Assembly (NCBI GenBank): GCA_903847975.1
Contig: CAINFC010000079.1
Span: 1-64,000, forward strand
Direction of reading: 5' to 3'
DNA: 64,000 nt
Origin: an uncultured Acidobacteriota bacterium
GTDB taxonomy: Bacteria; Acidobacteriota; UBA6911; CAINFC01
In this document: positions 8,356-17,046 of the stretch, piece by piece
Numbering within the stretch: the stretch's first letter is position 1
Layout: each line of letters opens with the position of its first letter
Translations under genes and position numbers: made by a program
Notes under the pieces: model-generated
Databases searched by the model: none
What the model was told of the DNA's origin: nothing
What the model saw: only the letters and a program-made list of their open reading frames with translations

Positions 8356-11232
8356 CTATCGGCCGGGGATCGGCACCAGGCGCTTCAGTTCTTCGAACCA
8401 GTTCTGTACCACGCTGAGCTGCTCGAACTTTCCGACCTGCTCGATCATCAGGAAGCGCCGGCCATCGGGGCTGATGCAGTCGGATCCGTACACCGCCCGG
8501 TTGGGCAGCTCAAAAAGCGTCTGGCGCGGGCCGACTTTGAAATCCCGGATATCCAGGATGGGCACCGAAAATAAAGCCATGTTGCGGTAAAATACCTCCC
8601 GCCCGTCGTGGCTCCAGAAAGGGCTGCCGAAACCATTGAGGGAAATCCTCTGCTTCCGGCCGCCGTCCGGGTAGGCCTGCACGTAAACCTCCATATTTCC
8701 CGATTCGTTGGACATGTAAGCGATCCAATGCCCGTCCGGAGAGAAGTGGGCAGCCGTTTCATCGAACGGCGTTTGTACCACCGGACGCTTACTGCCGTTG
8801 TCCAGATTGAGCTCCCAGATATCGGTGTGGGTTTCCGGATTGTTTTCCACGAACAAAAGCCTGCGGTTGTCCGGGGAAACGGAAGAGGGCCCTTGCGGAT
8901 TGGGGCTCTGGGTCAGCCGCTCCGGCTTCCCGCTGCCATCGGTCGCGACCCGAAAAATGTTGTAGGTGCCTGACTGGCCGGACAGGTAGAAAAGGTGCCT
9001 TCCGTCCGCGGACCAGATGCCGGACCAGTCGTCATTGCCGAAGGTCAGCCGGGTGAGCGGCCCGCCGGACGCGTTTCCCACGTAGATGTTACGGATATAC
9101 CCGTCCCGTATCACCGTGGAGTACTTTTCTGCGTCGGGAGAAAGCGTCGGCGATTCGAACTTGTACGCCTGGGCGATGACCGAGAGCGTCTTCCCCTGGC
9201 GGTCTTTCCACACCAGATTGTCCGCATAGGTCGAAGCCCGGGAGAAGACCAGCGTTCCGTTGTCGGAAACATCGTATTCGGCCGCTCCCAGCGGTTCGTC
9301 CAGCAGATCCTCCATCACCGGGACCGCCAGGCCCTGCAGGCTCAGCCGGCTCAGGTCGAATGCGGCGGCGTACAGGCTGCGTCCGTTGACGTAGAGCAGG
9401 TGGCCGGTGGACACGTATCGCGGGTAACAGCCCGATTCGACCAGGATGCGCGGCTGGTCCGATCCGGCAGGAAGCAGGGCCACGCTGGATTTTCCCGGCT
9501 GCAGGAGGGTGAAGAGGATCCCTTTTTTGTCCGGGAGGGCTTCCGGCCAGAGATAGCGGATGGTGCCGCCTTCGGCCGGTTTGGCGATCAGCTGCATGTC
9601 GCCCCCCTGGGCGGAAATGCGCCAGAGGCCCACCCGCGGCCAGCGACCGAAGAACAGATGATCCTGGCTTTCCCACTGGCCCTTATTGCCGAAGCCTCCC
9701 ATCTCCTTGGTGATGGTTTGCAGCGGGCCGCCGGAAACGGGAATTTTCACCAGCGTGTTTTTCTGGTAAAAAGAGACCCATCGGCTGTCAGGAGAAAAAG
9801 AAGGGTTGACAGCCATGGACGTGTCGGGGACCAGCTGAGGGTCCCATTGATCCAGCCGTCTCAGGTAAAGGTGGCGGCCCTTGGCCGACCGGGCGGCAAA
9901 GGCGATCGTGGAGCCGTCCGGAGAGATGGCTACGCCGCTTTCCAACCTCAGGGAATTGTCGCTGGATAGCGCCAGGGAGGACCGGACCGGGATGGGCGAG
10001 GCAGCCGTCTGGTGCCCGATCCGGTAGGCCATCCACAGGGCGGCACCCAGAAGGGCGATTATGAGCCAGGACGCCGCCCGCCGCCCGATGCTCCGCTTCC
10101 GGGTCGGCCGCTCCGCTCCGCTTCCGCTATCGGGTGCCGGGATCTCCGCGGAATCGGACAGCTCGAGCCGGGCATCGCAGATGGCGCCCAGGCGCCTGGC
10201 CGGATCCTTCTGCAGGCAGCGGCGGAGCATTCGCCGCAGCGGAGCGGGGGTGTCGGCCGGAAGAGCCGCCCAGTCGGGCTCGCGGTGGAGCACGGCAGCG
10301 AGAATATCCGACGAAGTGGGACCGGAAAAGGCGGCGCTGCCGGTGAGCGCCTCAAAGAGCACGCAGCCGAAGCCCCAGATATCGGTCCGCCGGTCGGCCT
10401 CCTTGCCGCGCGCCTGCTCGGGGCTCATGTAGGCCGGGGTGCCCAGGATCATCCCCGAGGAAGTCAATGGTTCGGTCCCGGCCGGCAGGGACGGCAGACC
10501 GTTCTTTTGGACCGGCTCTCCGAATGCTTTGGCCAGGCCGAAGTCCAGGATTTTGACCTGGCCCTTGGGCGTAATCTTGAGATTGGCCGGCTTAAGATCC
10601 CGGTGAACGATCCCTTTTTCATGCGCCGCTTCCAGTCCCGCGGCGATCTGCAGGCCGATGTCCAGGACCTCCTCCAGCGGCAGGGGGCCGTCCTTCAGAC
10701 GGTCGGCGATCGTCGGCCCCTCGACCATCTCCAGCACCAGAAAAGGAGTCCCTTCGACTTCCTGAAATCCGTGGATGGCCGCGACGTTGGACACGTTCAG
10801 CCCGGCCAGCAGCCTGGCCTCGCGAACGAAGCGGCTCTTGCGGTCCGTGTCGGTGACCAGGGAGTCGGGCAGCACCTTGATGGCCACATCGCGATGCAGA
10901 TGCGTGTCCAGGGCGCGATAGACGACCCCCATTCCCCCCTGACCGATTTTTTCCAGGATGCGGAAGTGGGCCAGGGTCTGGCCGGTCAGGTCCCTGGACG
11001 GGGGGGGATCGTGCCGGCGGGCCAGGGCGCGGGCTGCGGCCTGCAGCGCCGGTTCCCGGAACGGGCTGCTGTCGGCCGATTCGTGGTATTGAGCCAGAAG
11101 AGATTCCACCTCCTGCCGCAAGGCGGCATCTTCCGTGCAGGCGCTCTCCAGATAGGCCTGCCGGTCTTCTCCCTCCCGCTCCATGGCTGCATGGAAAATA
11201 TTTTTGACCTGATCCCAACGGTCCTGATTCAT
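8356..11232 (-). CDS. Transmembrane Ser/Thr protein kinase with TolB-like beta-propeller
   Basis: 958 residues. Residues 1-60 form a helical module (FHAAMEREGEDRQAYLESAC) also present at the start of the kinase gene at 12200. The kinase domain (about 90-360) has the glycine loop GQGGMG, VAIK lysine, HRDLKPAN catalytic loop, DFG, and SPEQA in place of APE, so it should be active. One membrane segment (SWLIIALLGAALWMAY) lies near residue 395. The rest is a multi-bladed propeller of TolB/WD40-like repeats (ISPDGSTIAFAA, FSPDSRWVSFY, WSADGRHLFYLSG, FSPDGHWIAYMS), presumably extracytoplasmic. The start overlaps the stop of the sigma factor gene by four bases, so the two are co-translated. Likely role: membrane sensor that phosphorylates cytoplasmic targets; ligand unknown. 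Confidence 0.93.
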   Translation of the reverse strand: MNQDRWDQVKNIFHAAMEREGEDRQAYLESACTEDAALRQEVESLLAQYHESADSSPFREPALQAAARALARRHDPPPSRDLTGQTLAHFRILEKIGQGGMGVVYRALDTHLHRDVAIKVLPDSLVTDTDRKSRFVREARLLAGLNVSNVAAIHGFQEVEGTPFLVLEMVEGPTIADRLKDGPLPLEEVLDIGLQIAAGLEAAHEKGIVHRDLKPANLKITPKGQVKILDFGLAKAFGEPVQKNGLPSLPAGTEPLTSSGMILGTPAYMSPEQARGKEADRRTDIWGFGCVLFEALTGSAAFSGPTSSDILAAVLHREPDWAALPADTPAPLRRMLRRCLQKDPARRLGAICDARLELSDSAEIPAPDSGSGAERPTRKRSIGRRAASWLIIALLGAALWMAYRIGHQTAASPIPVRSSLALSSDNSLRLESGVAISPDGSTIAFAARSAKGRHLYLRRLDQWDPQLVPDTSMAVNPSFSPDSRWVSFYQKNTLVKIPVSGGPLQTITKEMGGFGNKGQWESQDHLFFGRWPRVGLWRISAQGGDMQLIAKPAEGGTIRYLWPEALPDKKGILFTLLQPGKSSVALLPAGSDQPRILVESGCYPRYVSTGHLLYVNGRSLYAAAFDLSRLSLQGLAVPVMEDLLDEPLGAAEYDVSDNGTLVFSRASTYADNLVWKDRQGKTLSVIAQAYKFESPTLSPDAEKYSTVIRDGYIRNIYVGNASGGPLTRLTFGNDDWSGIWSADGRHLFYLSGQSGTYNIFRVATDGSGKPERLTQSPNPQGPSSVSPDNRRLLFVENNPETHTDIWELNLDNGSKRPVVQTPFDETAAHFSPDGHWIAYMSNESGNMEVYVQAYPDGGRKQRISLNGFGSPFWSHDGREVFYRNMALFSVPILDIRDFKVGPRQTLFELPNRAVYGSDCISPDGRRFLMIEQVGKFEQLSVVQNWFEELKRLVPIPGR

Positions 11233-11807
11233 TCCTTGGTTCCCCTCTTGAGTTCGCGTTCCAGCCAGGTCCTGGCAATCGCCCAGTCGCGTTTCACGGT
11301 GCGGCTGGTGACTCCCAGGACATGGGCTACCTCCTCCTCGCTCAGCCCGCCGAAGAACCGGAGTTCCACGACCTGGGCGCCGCGAGGTTCGAATGCCGCC
11401 AGCCGCTCCAGGGCCTGATCGATTTCCAGCATGTTGGAATCTCCTTGCGGCTGCGGGATCTGCACCTCATCCAGGCCGAGCCGGACGGCACCGCCCCCGC
11501 ACTTCCGGCAGCCGTGCCGGCGTGCGAAATCAACCAGGATCCGGCGCATGAGTTTGGCGGATACGGCAAAGAAATGGGCCCGGTTCCGCCAGTCCACCTG
11601 CCGGGCGTCGATCAGCCGAACATAAGCTTCATGGACCAGCTCGGAGGTCTGCAGGCTGTGCCCTTTCCTCTCGCGGCGCATGAAGACCTGCGCGAGGCGA
11701 TGCAGTTCCTGGTAAATCAGCGGAACCAGCTGCTCCCAGGCCGCCTGGCTGCCCGCGCACCACTCCTGCAGCAATCGAGTCACTGGCTGGGCCGGTTGCG
11801 TTCGCAT
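11229..11807 (-). CDS. ECF-like RNA polymerase sigma factor paired with kinase
   Basis: 192 residues. It contains sigma region 2 (LIYQELHRLAQVFMRRER ... TSELVHEAYVRLID ... FFAVSAKLMRRILVDFAR) and region 4 (LAAFEPRGAQVVELRFFGGL, then SEEEVAHVLGVTSRTVKRDW helix-turn-helix). No membrane segment or anti-sigma gene is seen. The ATGA overlap with the downstream kinase gene says they form one operon, and in this type of system the kinase rather than an anti-sigma factor probably gates the sigma factor. It is transcribed away from the second kinase gene at 12200. Confidence 0.9.
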   Translation of the reverse strand: MRTQPAQPVTRLLQEWCAGSQAAWEQLVPLIYQELHRLAQVFMRRERKGHSLQTSELVHEAYVRLIDARQVDWRNRAHFFAVSAKLMRRILVDFARRHGCRKCGGGAVRLGLDEVQIPQPQGDSNMLEIDQALERLAAFEPRGAQVVELRFFGGLSEEEVAHVLGVTSRTVKRDWAIARTWLERELKRGTKE

Positions 11808-12199
11808 AAGCCCGCTTTCTGTTTCCGTGGCTGGTCAAAATAGTCCGCAGTCAAATGCTCTCCCGTTGCAAGCACCCATGCAAGAAGAGTACCACGGTTT
11901 GGCAGGAGAAAAAAGGCGTCCGGGAAGGGTCCCCGGCTGACCGGTCGGAAAACCGGCATGCCTTCGGGGAACCGGGATCCGGTATCCGGTAGTCCTGCTG
12001 CAGCGCCCGCGGAATCGTTCGCCCGGCCTTCTCCAGGGAGCGGATCCTTCCAGAAGCAGGGGTGGGTGGGAAGGAAGGAATTGCGATACAATAAAAGCCT
12101 GAGATGGCAGGCTTCCGCATGAGACGGCGGCCATGCCGAACGATATCCCATTCCTGAAATCATTGTGCCGCGGGGCGGCCTGAACGCAGGGGGCATGCC
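11808..12199. promoter_or_regulatory. Divergent intergenic region between the sigma and kinase operons
   Basis: These 392 bases separate the leftward sigma-kinase operon from the rightward kinase gene and must hold promoters for both. A hairpin with a 7-bp stem AAGCCTG (12095-12101) and CAGGCTT (12108-12114) is present; read leftward it is followed by TTTATT, so it resembles an attenuator or terminator in the leader of the sigma operon. No clear -35/-10 pair was identified. A minus-strand frame through this region shows no family resemblance. The gene at 12200 has a GGGGG ribosome-binding stretch before its ATG. Confidence 0.4.
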
Positions 12200-15100
12200 A
12201 TGAAACCAGGGCTTGGGCAGCGGGCCGAGGAGCTCTTCCACGCCGCGCTGGAGCGATCGCCGGAATGCCGCCGAGCCTTTCTCGAGGAGGCCTGCGGCCC
12301 GGACGCCGGTTTGCGGCGGCGGGTGGAGGAGCTGGTTTCCGCGGAGGAGGGGGCTGGCAGTGTGCTGGAAACGCCGGCCCTGGAGTCTATCGCCCGTGCT
12401 TCCCGCGACAGCGAGGATCGGGAGCTCCCATCGGACCGGACCGGGCAGATCCTCGCCTTCCACTACCGTGTTCTGGAGAAGATCGGCGAAGGCGGCATGG
12501 GCCAGGTATATCGCGCTTACGATAGCAAGCTGGGACGGGAGGTGGCCATCAAGTTTCTGCCGCCCGAGTTTCGGAGCGATCGGGACCGATTGGCGCGCTT
12601 CCGGCAGGAGGCGCACATTCTGGCGTCTTTGAACCATCCCAACATCGGTGCAATTTACGGGCTGGAGGAATCCGGAGAAGCCGATTGCCTGGTGCTGGAG
12701 CTGGTGAAAGGGCGCACCCTCGCTGAACGTATTGCGGCCGGCCCGATCCCCACGGAAGAGGTGCTGCTCATCGCCCGGCAGATTGGCGAAGCGATGGCCG
12801 CGGCACACGGGCAGGGCATCATTCACCGGGACCTGAAGCCGGCCAACGTCATGATATCGGAAGGTGGCCGGGTGAAGGTTCTCGACTTCGGACTGGCCAG
12901 CCCTGTGGATGCCGTGGGGCCCGCCGCGGCACGGCCCCGTCCGGCTTTTGGGCTGGAGGAGGAGACCGTCGCCGGAACCATCGGCTACATGTCGCCCGAA
13001 CAGGTGCGCGGGCTTTCGCTGGATTGCCGGACAGATCTCTTCTCACTCGGCGTGATTCTTTACGAGATGGTCACACGAAAACGCGCGTTCGCCGGCGGCT
13101 CGCTCGCGCAGATCGCCGATGCGATCCTGCACACCCCGGCTGGCGAAGGCAGCGACCGCCTGACACCCACCCGGCTGAAATCCATCATCGATAAGCTGCT
13201 GGCCAAGGATCCGGCGGATCGCTACCGCAACGCCGGGGCGGTCCTCCGGGATCTGAAGGAATGGGAGACTTCACGGGAGCGTGTGCGGCTCCTGCGAAAA
13301 GCGCGGAGGGTGGCCGGAGCCGTGGTGGTTCTGGCTGCTGTGCTTGCCGGCTGGTTCTGGCATGGAGTGTCACGCGAGCGGTGGGCCCTGCAGACGGCGG
13401 CGCCCGAGATTACCCGGCGGATCGAGGCCGGCGAATATGTCGGTGCAGCGGCCCTGGCCCGGCAGGCACGCGCCGTGCTGCCCGGAGATGCCACCCTGGA
13501 AAAGCTCTGGTTTCGATCCACCGGCGAAGTTTCGATTGCCACCGTGCCTGACGGCGCGGAGGTGTCCGTGCGGCCCTACCGGGGAGACCCGAACTCCTGG
13601 GAAGCTCTCGGCAGGACTCCTCTCCGTAAGGTCCGCCTGCCCCGGGATACCTATGTCTGGCGGCTGCGCCAGCCCGGGTTCACCTTTGCCTTTTTCATCG
13701 CCGAAGCGCTGGGCATGCCTCCGCCCGGTTTTCCGTCCGGGTCCAATGTAAACATGACCTCCTTTACCGCCCCCAACCTGGATGTTACCCTGCCGCTACG
13801 CCCCGCGGGGAGCGTTCCACCGGAGATGGTGGCTGTTCTGGGAGGAAGGACCGGCCTGGGGTATCCGTTCGACCAGGCCCCCGCGGTACAGGTGAACGAT
13901 TTTCTCATCGACCGGCACGAGGTCACCAACGAGGAGTACAGGAAGTTTGTCGATGCCGGGGGGTACCGCAGGCAGGAGTTCTGGAAGCAGCCTTTTGTCA
14001 TGGAGGGACGCGCCGTTTCCTGGAAGGAAGCCATCGCCCGGTTTCAGGATGCCACCGGTTGGTCCGGGCCTGCGACCTGGGCAAGGGGCGACTATCCGGA
14101 GGGTCGCGGGAAACATCCGGTGGCCGGAGTAAGCTGGTACGAGGCGGCGGCCTATGCGGACTTTGTGCACAAAAGCCTTCCCACAGCCTACCACTGGACC
14201 AGGGCCTCGCAGTCACCAGGCTATACTCCCCTGATCGTTTCCGGAAGCAACTTCAGCCTCGAAGGCACCCGGCCGGTGGGGAGCGCGGGATCCCTGAGCG
14301 GATTCGGCACCACGGACATGGCCGGCAACGTCAAGGAGTGGTGCTGGAACGAGACCGGAAAAGCCAGGAGACTGAACATGGGCGGCGGCTTCGGCGAGCC
14401 GAACTACATGTTCAACCAGGCGGACGCTCCATCCCCATGGGAACGCCGGACGAACTTCGGCTTTCGCTGCGTACGGCTCGACTCCCCGCCTGATGCGTCC
14501 GCAGCGGCGCCTGTCGAGGTCGCTCTTCGTGATTATGGCCAGGAGAAACCGGTCGCCGAGGAGATCTTTCGGGCCTATGCCGCCCTTTACGCCTATGATA
14601 AAACAGAGCTGAATGCCCGGGTGGAAGAGACCTATCCGATGGAAGTCTCGTTCTGCGAGAGGGTAACCTTCGATGCCGCCTATGGCCGCGAGCGAATCAC
14701 CGCCTACCTTTTTCTGCCGAAAAACGCCTCCCCGCCGTACCAGGCGGTGGTTTATTTTCCGGGCATCTTCGCCTTTATGGACGACCGGCTCGATCTGGCC
14801 AACGTCGAAGACACCCGGGGCTTCCTGATGAAAAGCGGCCGGGCGCTGGTCTTTCCGGTATGCCAGGGCATGTATCAGCGCCGGGACGGCTTCGTGCCCG
14901 GCGGCAAAATTCCGCCGGTCCAGCGCCGCGACCACTGGATTGCCTGGGCCAAAGACCTGTCGCGATCACTCGACTATCTGGAAAAGCGCACCGACATCGA
15001 CAGCGCAAAAGTGGCCTACTTCGGCGACAGCCTCGGCGGGATGTTCGGGGCTTTCCTGCCGGCCGTTGAGAAGCGGATCAAGGCGGCCATCCTGTCTTCC

Positions 15101-15376
15101 GGAGGTCTTCACAGTACCATCCAGTCTCTCCCGGAAGGGGACCCGTTCCATTTCGTGACCCGCGTGACCGTTCCCGTGCTCCTGCTGAGCGGCCGGTACG
15201 ATGCCATTTGTCCCCTGGAGTCCACCCAGCGTCCGCTTTTCCGGTTGCTCGGCACGCCGGGCGGCGATAAAAAGCAGGTCATCTACGAGGGCGGCCACGG
15301 TGCCTTTCCCCGGCCGGACGCCGTTCGCGAATGCCTTGGCTGGCTCGACCGGTACCTGGGGCCGCCAAGGCATTAG
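12200..15376 (+). CDS. Ser/Thr kinase - FGE-like (SUMF1) - alpha/beta hydrolase fusion
   Basis: 1058 residues. Residues 1-60 repeat the N-terminal module of the kinase at 8356-11232 (ELFHAALERSPECRRAFLEE). The kinase domain (about 90-350) has GEGGMG, VAIK, HRDLKPAN near residue 210, DFG and SPEQV. A membrane segment (VVVLAAVLAGWFW) lies at about 375-390. A linker with a PEGA-like strand (VSIATVPDGAEVSV) follows, then an FGE/sulfatase-modifying-factor-like domain (about 540-760: DRHEVTNEEYRKFVD, PVAGVSWYEAAAYADF, DMAGNVKEWCWN, NFGFRCVR). The last 280 residues are an alpha/beta hydrolase with nucleophile Ser in GDSLGG (about residue 944), Asp in SGRYDAICP and His in GGHGAF. The FGE domain seems to lack the catalytic cysteine pair, so binding rather than formylglycine formation is more likely. 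Topology predicts a cytoplasmic kinase and extracytoplasmic FGE and hydrolase domains. Confidence 0.92.
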   Translation: MKPGLGQRAEELFHAALERSPECRRAFLEEACGPDAGLRRRVEELVSAEEGAGSVLETPALESIARASRDSEDRELPSDRTGQILAFHYRVLEKIGEGGMGQVYRAYDSKLGREVAIKFLPPEFRSDRDRLARFRQEAHILASLNHPNIGAIYGLEESGEADCLVLELVKGRTLAERIAAGPIPTEEVLLIARQIGEAMAAAHGQGIIHRDLKPANVMISEGGRVKVLDFGLASPVDAVGPAAARPRPAFGLEEETVAGTIGYMSPEQVRGLSLDCRTDLFSLGVILYEMVTRKRAFAGGSLAQIADAILHTPAGEGSDRLTPTRLKSIIDKLLAKDPADRYRNAGAVLRDLKEWETSRERVRLLRKARRVAGAVVVLAAVLAGWFWHGVSRERWALQTAAPEITRRIEAGEYVGAAALARQARAVLPGDATLEKLWFRSTGEVSIATVPDGAEVSVRPYRGDPNSWEALGRTPLRKVRLPRDTYVWRLRQPGFTFAFFIAEALGMPPPGFPSGSNVNMTSFTAPNLDVTLPLRPAGSVPPEMVAVLGGRTGLGYPFDQAPAVQVNDFLIDRHEVTNEEYRKFVDAGGYRRQEFWKQPFVMEGRAVSWKEAIARFQDATGWSGPATWARGDYPEGRGKHPVAGVSWYEAAAYADFVHKSLPTAYHWTRASQSPGYTPLIVSGSNFSLEGTRPVGSAGSLSGFGTTDMAGNVKEWCWNETGKARRLNMGGGFGEPNYMFNQADAPSPWERRTNFGFRCVRLDSPPDASAAAPVEVALRDYGQEKPVAEEIFRAYAALYAYDKTELNARVEETYPMEVSFCERVTFDAAYGRERITAYLFLPKNASPPYQAVVYFPGIFAFMDDRLDLANVEDTRGFLMKSGRALVFPVCQGMYQRRDGFVPGGKIPPVQRRDHWIAWAKDLSRSLDYLEKRTDIDSAKVAYFGDSLGGMFGAFLPAVEKRIKAAILSSGGLHSTIQSLPEGDPFHFVTRVTVPVLLLSGRYDAICPLESTQRPLFRLLGTPGGDKKQVIYEGGHGAFPRPDAVRECLGWLDRYLGPPRH

Positions 15377-15422
15377 ACTTACGGCGTCGTTTCACGCCTC
15401 CCCCTTAACGGCTGGGATAGGC

Positions 15423-15917
15423 TTATTGTGCCCCCCCTGTCTTGGGAAACAGCTTTTTCGAGTGCCCGGTGATGATCACCGGTATATTCATGCCGTTGGC
15501 CAGGGTTACGGATGTGAAAACCTCAAAAAACTCTTCCGAGTTTCCCACGAACACGATATCGAGGGTCGCGGTGTTGATCAGGTTCTCCGAGCTGTCATAG
15601 CTTCGGACGGTTTTGGTGCCCGTACAGTCGGGATTCAGCGTATAGGTTCCGCGGAAGGTGACCCGGCTGACCGTTCCGTTGGAGACGCGGGTCTGCACCC
15701 CCCATAAATTGCCCGCGTTGTCGTAGGTGCTTCGGTTGACGGACGCAAAGGCCACCGCACCGCTCGGCAGTATTTGCGTTCCTGTCATGGTGGTGCCCCA
15801 CGATCCGGCAATGCTGTTGTTGGAGCAGAAGCCTTCGCTTTGCGCAAACGATGCCGTGGCTACGCTCAGAATGAGTGCCGCGGCGCATAGGGCGGTCCGC
15901 ACGATGTTACCTTTCAT
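15423..15917 (-). CDS. Small secreted protein of unknown function
   Basis: 164 residues from the ATG at 15917, preferred over an upstream in-frame start because AGGAGA lies 7-8 bases before it and MKGNIVRTALCAAALILSVATASFAQ is then a textbook signal peptide with an A-x-A-type cleavage site. The mature part is a beta-rich domain of about 140 residues with two cysteines (FCSNN, NPDCTG), resembling small lipocalin-like or beta-barrel secreted proteins, but I assign no family. It lies convergent to the kinase fusion and divergent from the orphan sigma factor, with which it shares a 125-base promoter region. Confidence 0.7.
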   Translation of the reverse strand: MKGNIVRTALCAAALILSVATASFAQSEGFCSNNSIAGSWGTTMTGTQILPSGAVAFASVNRSTYDNAGNLWGVQTRVSNGTVSRVTFRGTYTLNPDCTGTKTVRSYDSSENLINTATLDIVFVGNSEEFFEVFTSVTLANGMNIPVIITGHSKKLFPKTGGAQ

Positions 15918-16012
15918 GGATGTTCTCCTTTCCGGCTGCAAACGGTTGTCTTTTTGTTCTTCTTCTATTATTACTATTCCGCGAAAGGGCGGGGGAAAGG
16001 TTAACGGGCAGG

Positions 16013-16024
16013 GCGCAATTGCGC
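16013..16024. promoter_or_regulatory. Perfect palindrome upstream of the orphan sigma gene
   Basis: GCGCAATTGCGC is a 12-base perfect palindrome ending 18 bases before the ATG of the sigma factor gene and inside the divergent promoter region shared with the small secreted protein. Its position suits an operator for a dimeric regulator. That it is bound is inference. Confidence 0.35.
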
Positions 16025-16042
16025 TAAAATGGAAAGAAAATC

Positions 16043-16627
16043 ATGGACCGGGATGCGCACGACATAACCGCGATGCTTACGGCCTGGAAGGACGGCGATG
16101 CGGGGGCACTGGACCGCCTGACCGATCGGGTGTACCCGGAGCTGCGGCGGATCGCCCGCCGGAACCTCCAACACCGGCGCGCCGGCCACAGCCTGGATTC
16201 CGCCGGATTAGCCAATGAGGCCTACCTCAAGCTGGTGCGCGCCGGAGGAATCGCCTGCGAAAACAGGGCTCACTTCCTGGCGCTGTGCTCCCAGATCATG
16301 CGGCGAATCCTGGTGGACCATGCGCGCCGTCGCCGTTTCGCCAAACGCGGAGGGGATGTCCCCCGCGTTCCGCTCGATGAGGTGCTGGTTGCCGCGGAAT
16401 CGCGGGGCGTTGAAATTCTGGCCCTGAATGAGGCTCTCGATGCGCTGTCCCGAATCGACGACCCCAAGAGCCGCGTGATCGAGCTGCGCTATTTCGGAGG
16501 ATTGAGCAACGAGGAAACGGCGGAGATCCTCGCGGTCTCCGTGGATACGGTGAAGCGCGACTTCCGGATGGCCCGGGCCTGGCTGCTCACCGAGCTTTCC
16601 GGCAAACGGGACGCAGCGGCGCCGTAG
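16043..16627 (+). CDS. ECF-like RNA polymerase sigma factor (orphan)
   Basis: 194 residues, same subgroup as the sigma factor at 11229-11807: region 2 (VYPELRRIARRNLQHRR ... SAGLANEAYLKLVRAG ... CSQIMRRILVDHARRRR) and region 4 (KSRVIELRYFGGLSNEETAE, ILAVSVDTVKRDFRMARAWL). Members of this group in similar genomes are usually followed by a Ser/Thr kinase gene. Here the gene is followed instead by palindrome-rich DNA and a truncated esterase, so the expected partner seems to have been lost. The ribosome binding site is weak (GGAAAGA). Confidence 0.88.
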   Translation: MDRDAHDITAMLTAWKDGDAGALDRLTDRVYPELRRIARRNLQHRRAGHSLDSAGLANEAYLKLVRAGGIACENRAHFLALCSQIMRRILVDHARRRRFAKRGGDVPRVPLDEVLVAAESRGVEILALNEALDALSRIDDPKSRVIELRYFGGLSNEETAEILAVSVDTVKRDFRMARAWLLTELSGKRDAAAP

Positions 16628-17046
16628 CGCCTGTGACGCGTTTCTTCCCGGTCGCCCTTTCGCTCTGCGAGCCTCGTCTTTTCGCAGGAATCTTCGTTCC
16701 GAGTGCAAGCTTCATACAGAGCGTCCTAAGTTGTTGCGCAACAAAACCTCTCGTATTCATCCACGAGAGGACTTTCCCGTTGTAGGGGCGTGCGGCGCGC
16801 GCCCTAAGGATATCCTGGTCAGACCCATTCTGCGAAAGAACCGTCCACCGTACGGTTGCGTCCTTCCTCGGAATATTCGGATAGCAAGCTTTTTGCATCG
16901 GGGCGCGCGCCGCACACCCCTTCGGGTGGCAAGTTCGTCCGGGAAAGGTACCCTAGACGGGACATGCCGCCCGATTTACGGGACCAATTTCTTGGCAAGC
17001 TCTTGTCGTGTCGGGGCGCGAAAATAGCCTTGGCCTTAGTATTTTT
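16628..17046. other. Palindrome-rich non-coding scar between sigma factor and truncated esterase
   Basis: No gene is seen in these 419 bases. They hold a perfect palindrome TTGTTGCGCAACAA (16731-16744), a hairpin CCTCTCGT/ACGAGAGG (16747-16770), a pair of inverted 20-base GC-rich repeats (16785-16804 and 16901-16920, one mismatch) and a smaller AACCGT/ACGGTT inverted repeat between them. The right edge ends inside the esterase reading frame exactly before its GGGF motif. The stretch looks like the site of an insertion or deletion that removed the esterase 5' end and perhaps a kinase gene. Confidence 0.5.
16781..16920. repeat. Inverted pair of REP-like GC-rich repeats
   Basis: The unit beginning TGTAGGGGCG at 16781 (24 bases) recurs inverted at 16901-16920 with one mismatch over 20 bases, leaving a spacer of about 96 bases. 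A third copy lies at 51410-51433 on the other strand (22 of 24 bases identical). Shared interspersed, palindromic, GC-rich sequence outside genes is typical of REP or MITE-type elements; no coding capacity is visible in the spacer. Confidence 0.6.

Noticed and set aside
10012-11418. A 468-residue plus-strand frame within the Ser/Thr kinase
   Set aside because: Antisense to invariant kinase motifs and without its own homology.
16587-16898. A 103-residue minus-strand frame after the orphan sigma gene
   Set aside because: It overlaps the sigma stop and the palindromic repeats, with no ribosome binding site or recognised domain.
16731-16920. Possible CRISPR array in the palindrome-rich gap
   Set aside because: The repeats are inverted rather than direct, irregularly spaced, and no cas gene is present.
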